6,904 bases of DNA from positions 1-6,904 of the forward strand of contig JAVEUJ010000125.1 in assembly GCA_034005635.1 (NCBI GenBank), written 5' to 3'. The first letter of the stretch is position 1, and each line of letters opens with the position of its first letter. Origin of the DNA: JAAZFE01 sp034005635 (lineage in GTDB: Bacteria; Verrucomicrobiota; Kiritimatiellia; CAIQIC01; Lenti-01). The notes beneath the pieces are model-generated. The model was not told where the DNA came from, did not search any database, and saw only the letters and a list, made by a program, of their open reading frames with translations. Below are positions 6,283 to 6,904 of the stretch, in pieces. A program made the position numbers and the translations under genes.

Positions 6283-6375
6283 AAGTGGGCTGCATCCGTA
6301 AGAATCGCTTGCGAGATGGAATTGGGTGGAGTAGCGGAGCCCGGGCGCACTTGGTTAAGCGCAAGCAGGGCCGTG

Positions 6376-6477
6376 AGGGGCGAGAAGACGGAAGCTGTTC
6401 GCCAAGCCATATCCGGGTTTCGCGTTCCTTTTCATATCACGGAACTCCAGCAGCACTGCCCCAGCGTAAGCATGGAT
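6376..6477 (+). pseudogene. Possible remnant of a winged-helix coding segment
   Basis: One + strand frame reads EAVRQAISGF, then VPFHITELQQHCPSVSMD (to 6477). The pattern (a helix, then F-x-I-x-E-L-x-x-x-C-P-x-V-S-x-D) resembles the C-terminal winged helix of some Fic-family and related regulators, but not that of the fic gene in this window. The expected helix after SMD is absent in frame. WIRRTLSML in another frame a few codons on could be its displaced continuation. No upstream catalytic domain is present. This is recognised by eye only and may be chance. Confidence 0.3.
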
Positions 6478-6600
6478 GGGGGAGTTGGAATGCCCAAAAT
6501 TGGATTCGTAGAACTCTGAGCATGCTCGCCCCGATCTCATTTTTGCTGGAAATCCAAAAAATTCGGCCTGAAACGTCCTCCAAAAGATAAAATTTACAAA
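6478..6600. other. No gene seen
   Basis: This stretch and the flanking 6283-6375 and 6681-6761 hold short open frames on both strands, without ribosome sites or recognisable protein sequence. GC content falls sharply rightwards from about 6535. I see no promoter, RNA gene or clear terminator. Confidence 0.5.
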
Positions 6601-6680
6601 AAAGTAGGTCAAAATTCCTCTGAAAAGGCCAATTTTAAAGGAAAAGGGCCTCAAAATAGCAAAACAGGCCAAAAATCGTA
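6601..6680 (+). repeat. Degenerate 20-bp periodic GGCC/A-tract array
   Basis: Four 20-bp rows line up exactly with GGTC/GGCC at 6607, 6627, 6647 and 6667. Each is preceded by an A-rich run and usually followed by another A/T-rich run. Sequence outside the core is loosely conserved. An additional GGCC lies at 6565, off phase by two bases. Confidence 0.45.
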
Positions 6681-6761
6681 ATTATTTGGCATTATTCATC
6701 AAAAACGGACTTCCTAACCCATTCCAGAAGATGAAAATAACCAAAACATTAAATTATAGGA

Positions 6762-6791
6762 CCGACCCCTTTACGACCCCTTTAGGGTCGG
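6762..6791. repeat. 11-bp tandem repeat with overlapping dyad
   Basis: CGACCCCTTTA occurs twice head to tail (6763-6773 and 6774-6784). CCGACCC (6762-6768) is the exact inverted partner of GGGTCGG (6785-6791), and the second copy's CGACCC can pair with the same arm. The structure lies exactly where similarity of the gltS fragment ends and supplies its stop codon. Confidence 0.65.
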
Positions 6792-6904
6792 AGGCTGCCC
6801 AAGCAGCTTTGCTATCGCGATTCCGGCGGCATTCTGCACCACTAAAAGCAAGGCACAGGCGATCACAAAATGGACGAGTTCTTTCCCATCATGAACCAAG
6901 CTTT
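6771..6904 (-). pseudogene. gltS: Sodium/glutamate symporter fragment, truncated at its 3' side
   Basis: The - strand frame entering from the right edge encodes 43 residues and then TAA (6771-6773). It contains SLVHDGKELV and then LLVVQNAAGIAIAKLLGQPP. This matches the GltS family pattern SLRAGG...LLVMQNAIGIGMASLLG of the Escherichia coli sodium/glutamate symporter, a roughly 400-residue inner-membrane protein. In GltS the next residues are the conserved AGSI...GGHGT loop. Here the match stops after TLKG and the frame ends at once inside an 11-bp tandem repeat. None of the three frames beyond restores the loop, so this is not a simple frameshift. About two thirds of the protein is missing, so a functional transporter is unlikely. 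The 5' part lies outside the window. Confidence 0.75.

Noticed and set aside
6355..6672. 105-codon - strand open frame with hydrophobic start
   Set aside because: The phenylalanine-rich start comes from the A-rich 20-bp array read backwards. No ribosome site or family similarity.

Overview
The window reads as a bacterial chromosome segment. About half is dense, moderately high-GC coding sequence and the rest is repeat-rich spacer. The organism cannot be named from the sequence. The best guess is the PVC group (Verrucomicrobiota, Kiritimatiellota or Lentisphaerota). This rests on a GxxExxY-family gene, an unusually long iron-type substrate-binding protein next to a fused double permease, and abundant degenerate short-period repeats between genes. 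This placement is inference.

Left part (1-4029): a GxxExxY-family gene broken by a one-base frameshift (47-435) is followed by a short TCCTG repeat tract that runs up to the next start codon. Then come two translationally coupled genes on the + strand: a 618-residue substrate-binding protein (470-2326) and a 568-residue permease with two membrane domains (2323-4029). Together they make most of an ABC importer of the iron(III)/thiamine type. No ATPase gene lies in the window, so the energising subunit must be encoded elsewhere.

Middle part (4030-5720): a spacer holds palindromic repeats. It is followed by a convergent gene on the - strand for a Fic-domain protein (4377-5555) with an intact catalytic motif, a built-in inhibitory motif and a C-terminal winged helix. 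Two similar dyads about 40 bp apart lie just upstream of its ribosome binding site and could be operators. A 44-bp repeat and a palindrome family occur on both sides of fic, in the same order and orientation, so fic may be a separately acquired unit.

Right part (5721-6904): no intact gene. It holds tandem repeats of 9, 18 and 12 bp (the 18/12 cassette occurs twice), a 21-bp-spaced direct repeat, a 51-bp hairpin related to those left of fic, a possible remnant of a helix-turn-helix coding segment, an A-rich block with GGCC-like sites every 20 bp, and at the edge a fragment of a gltS-type sodium/glutamate symporter gene on the - strand. The gltS fragment stops at an 11-bp tandem repeat with a dyad. 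The region looks like a decaying, rearranged spacer.
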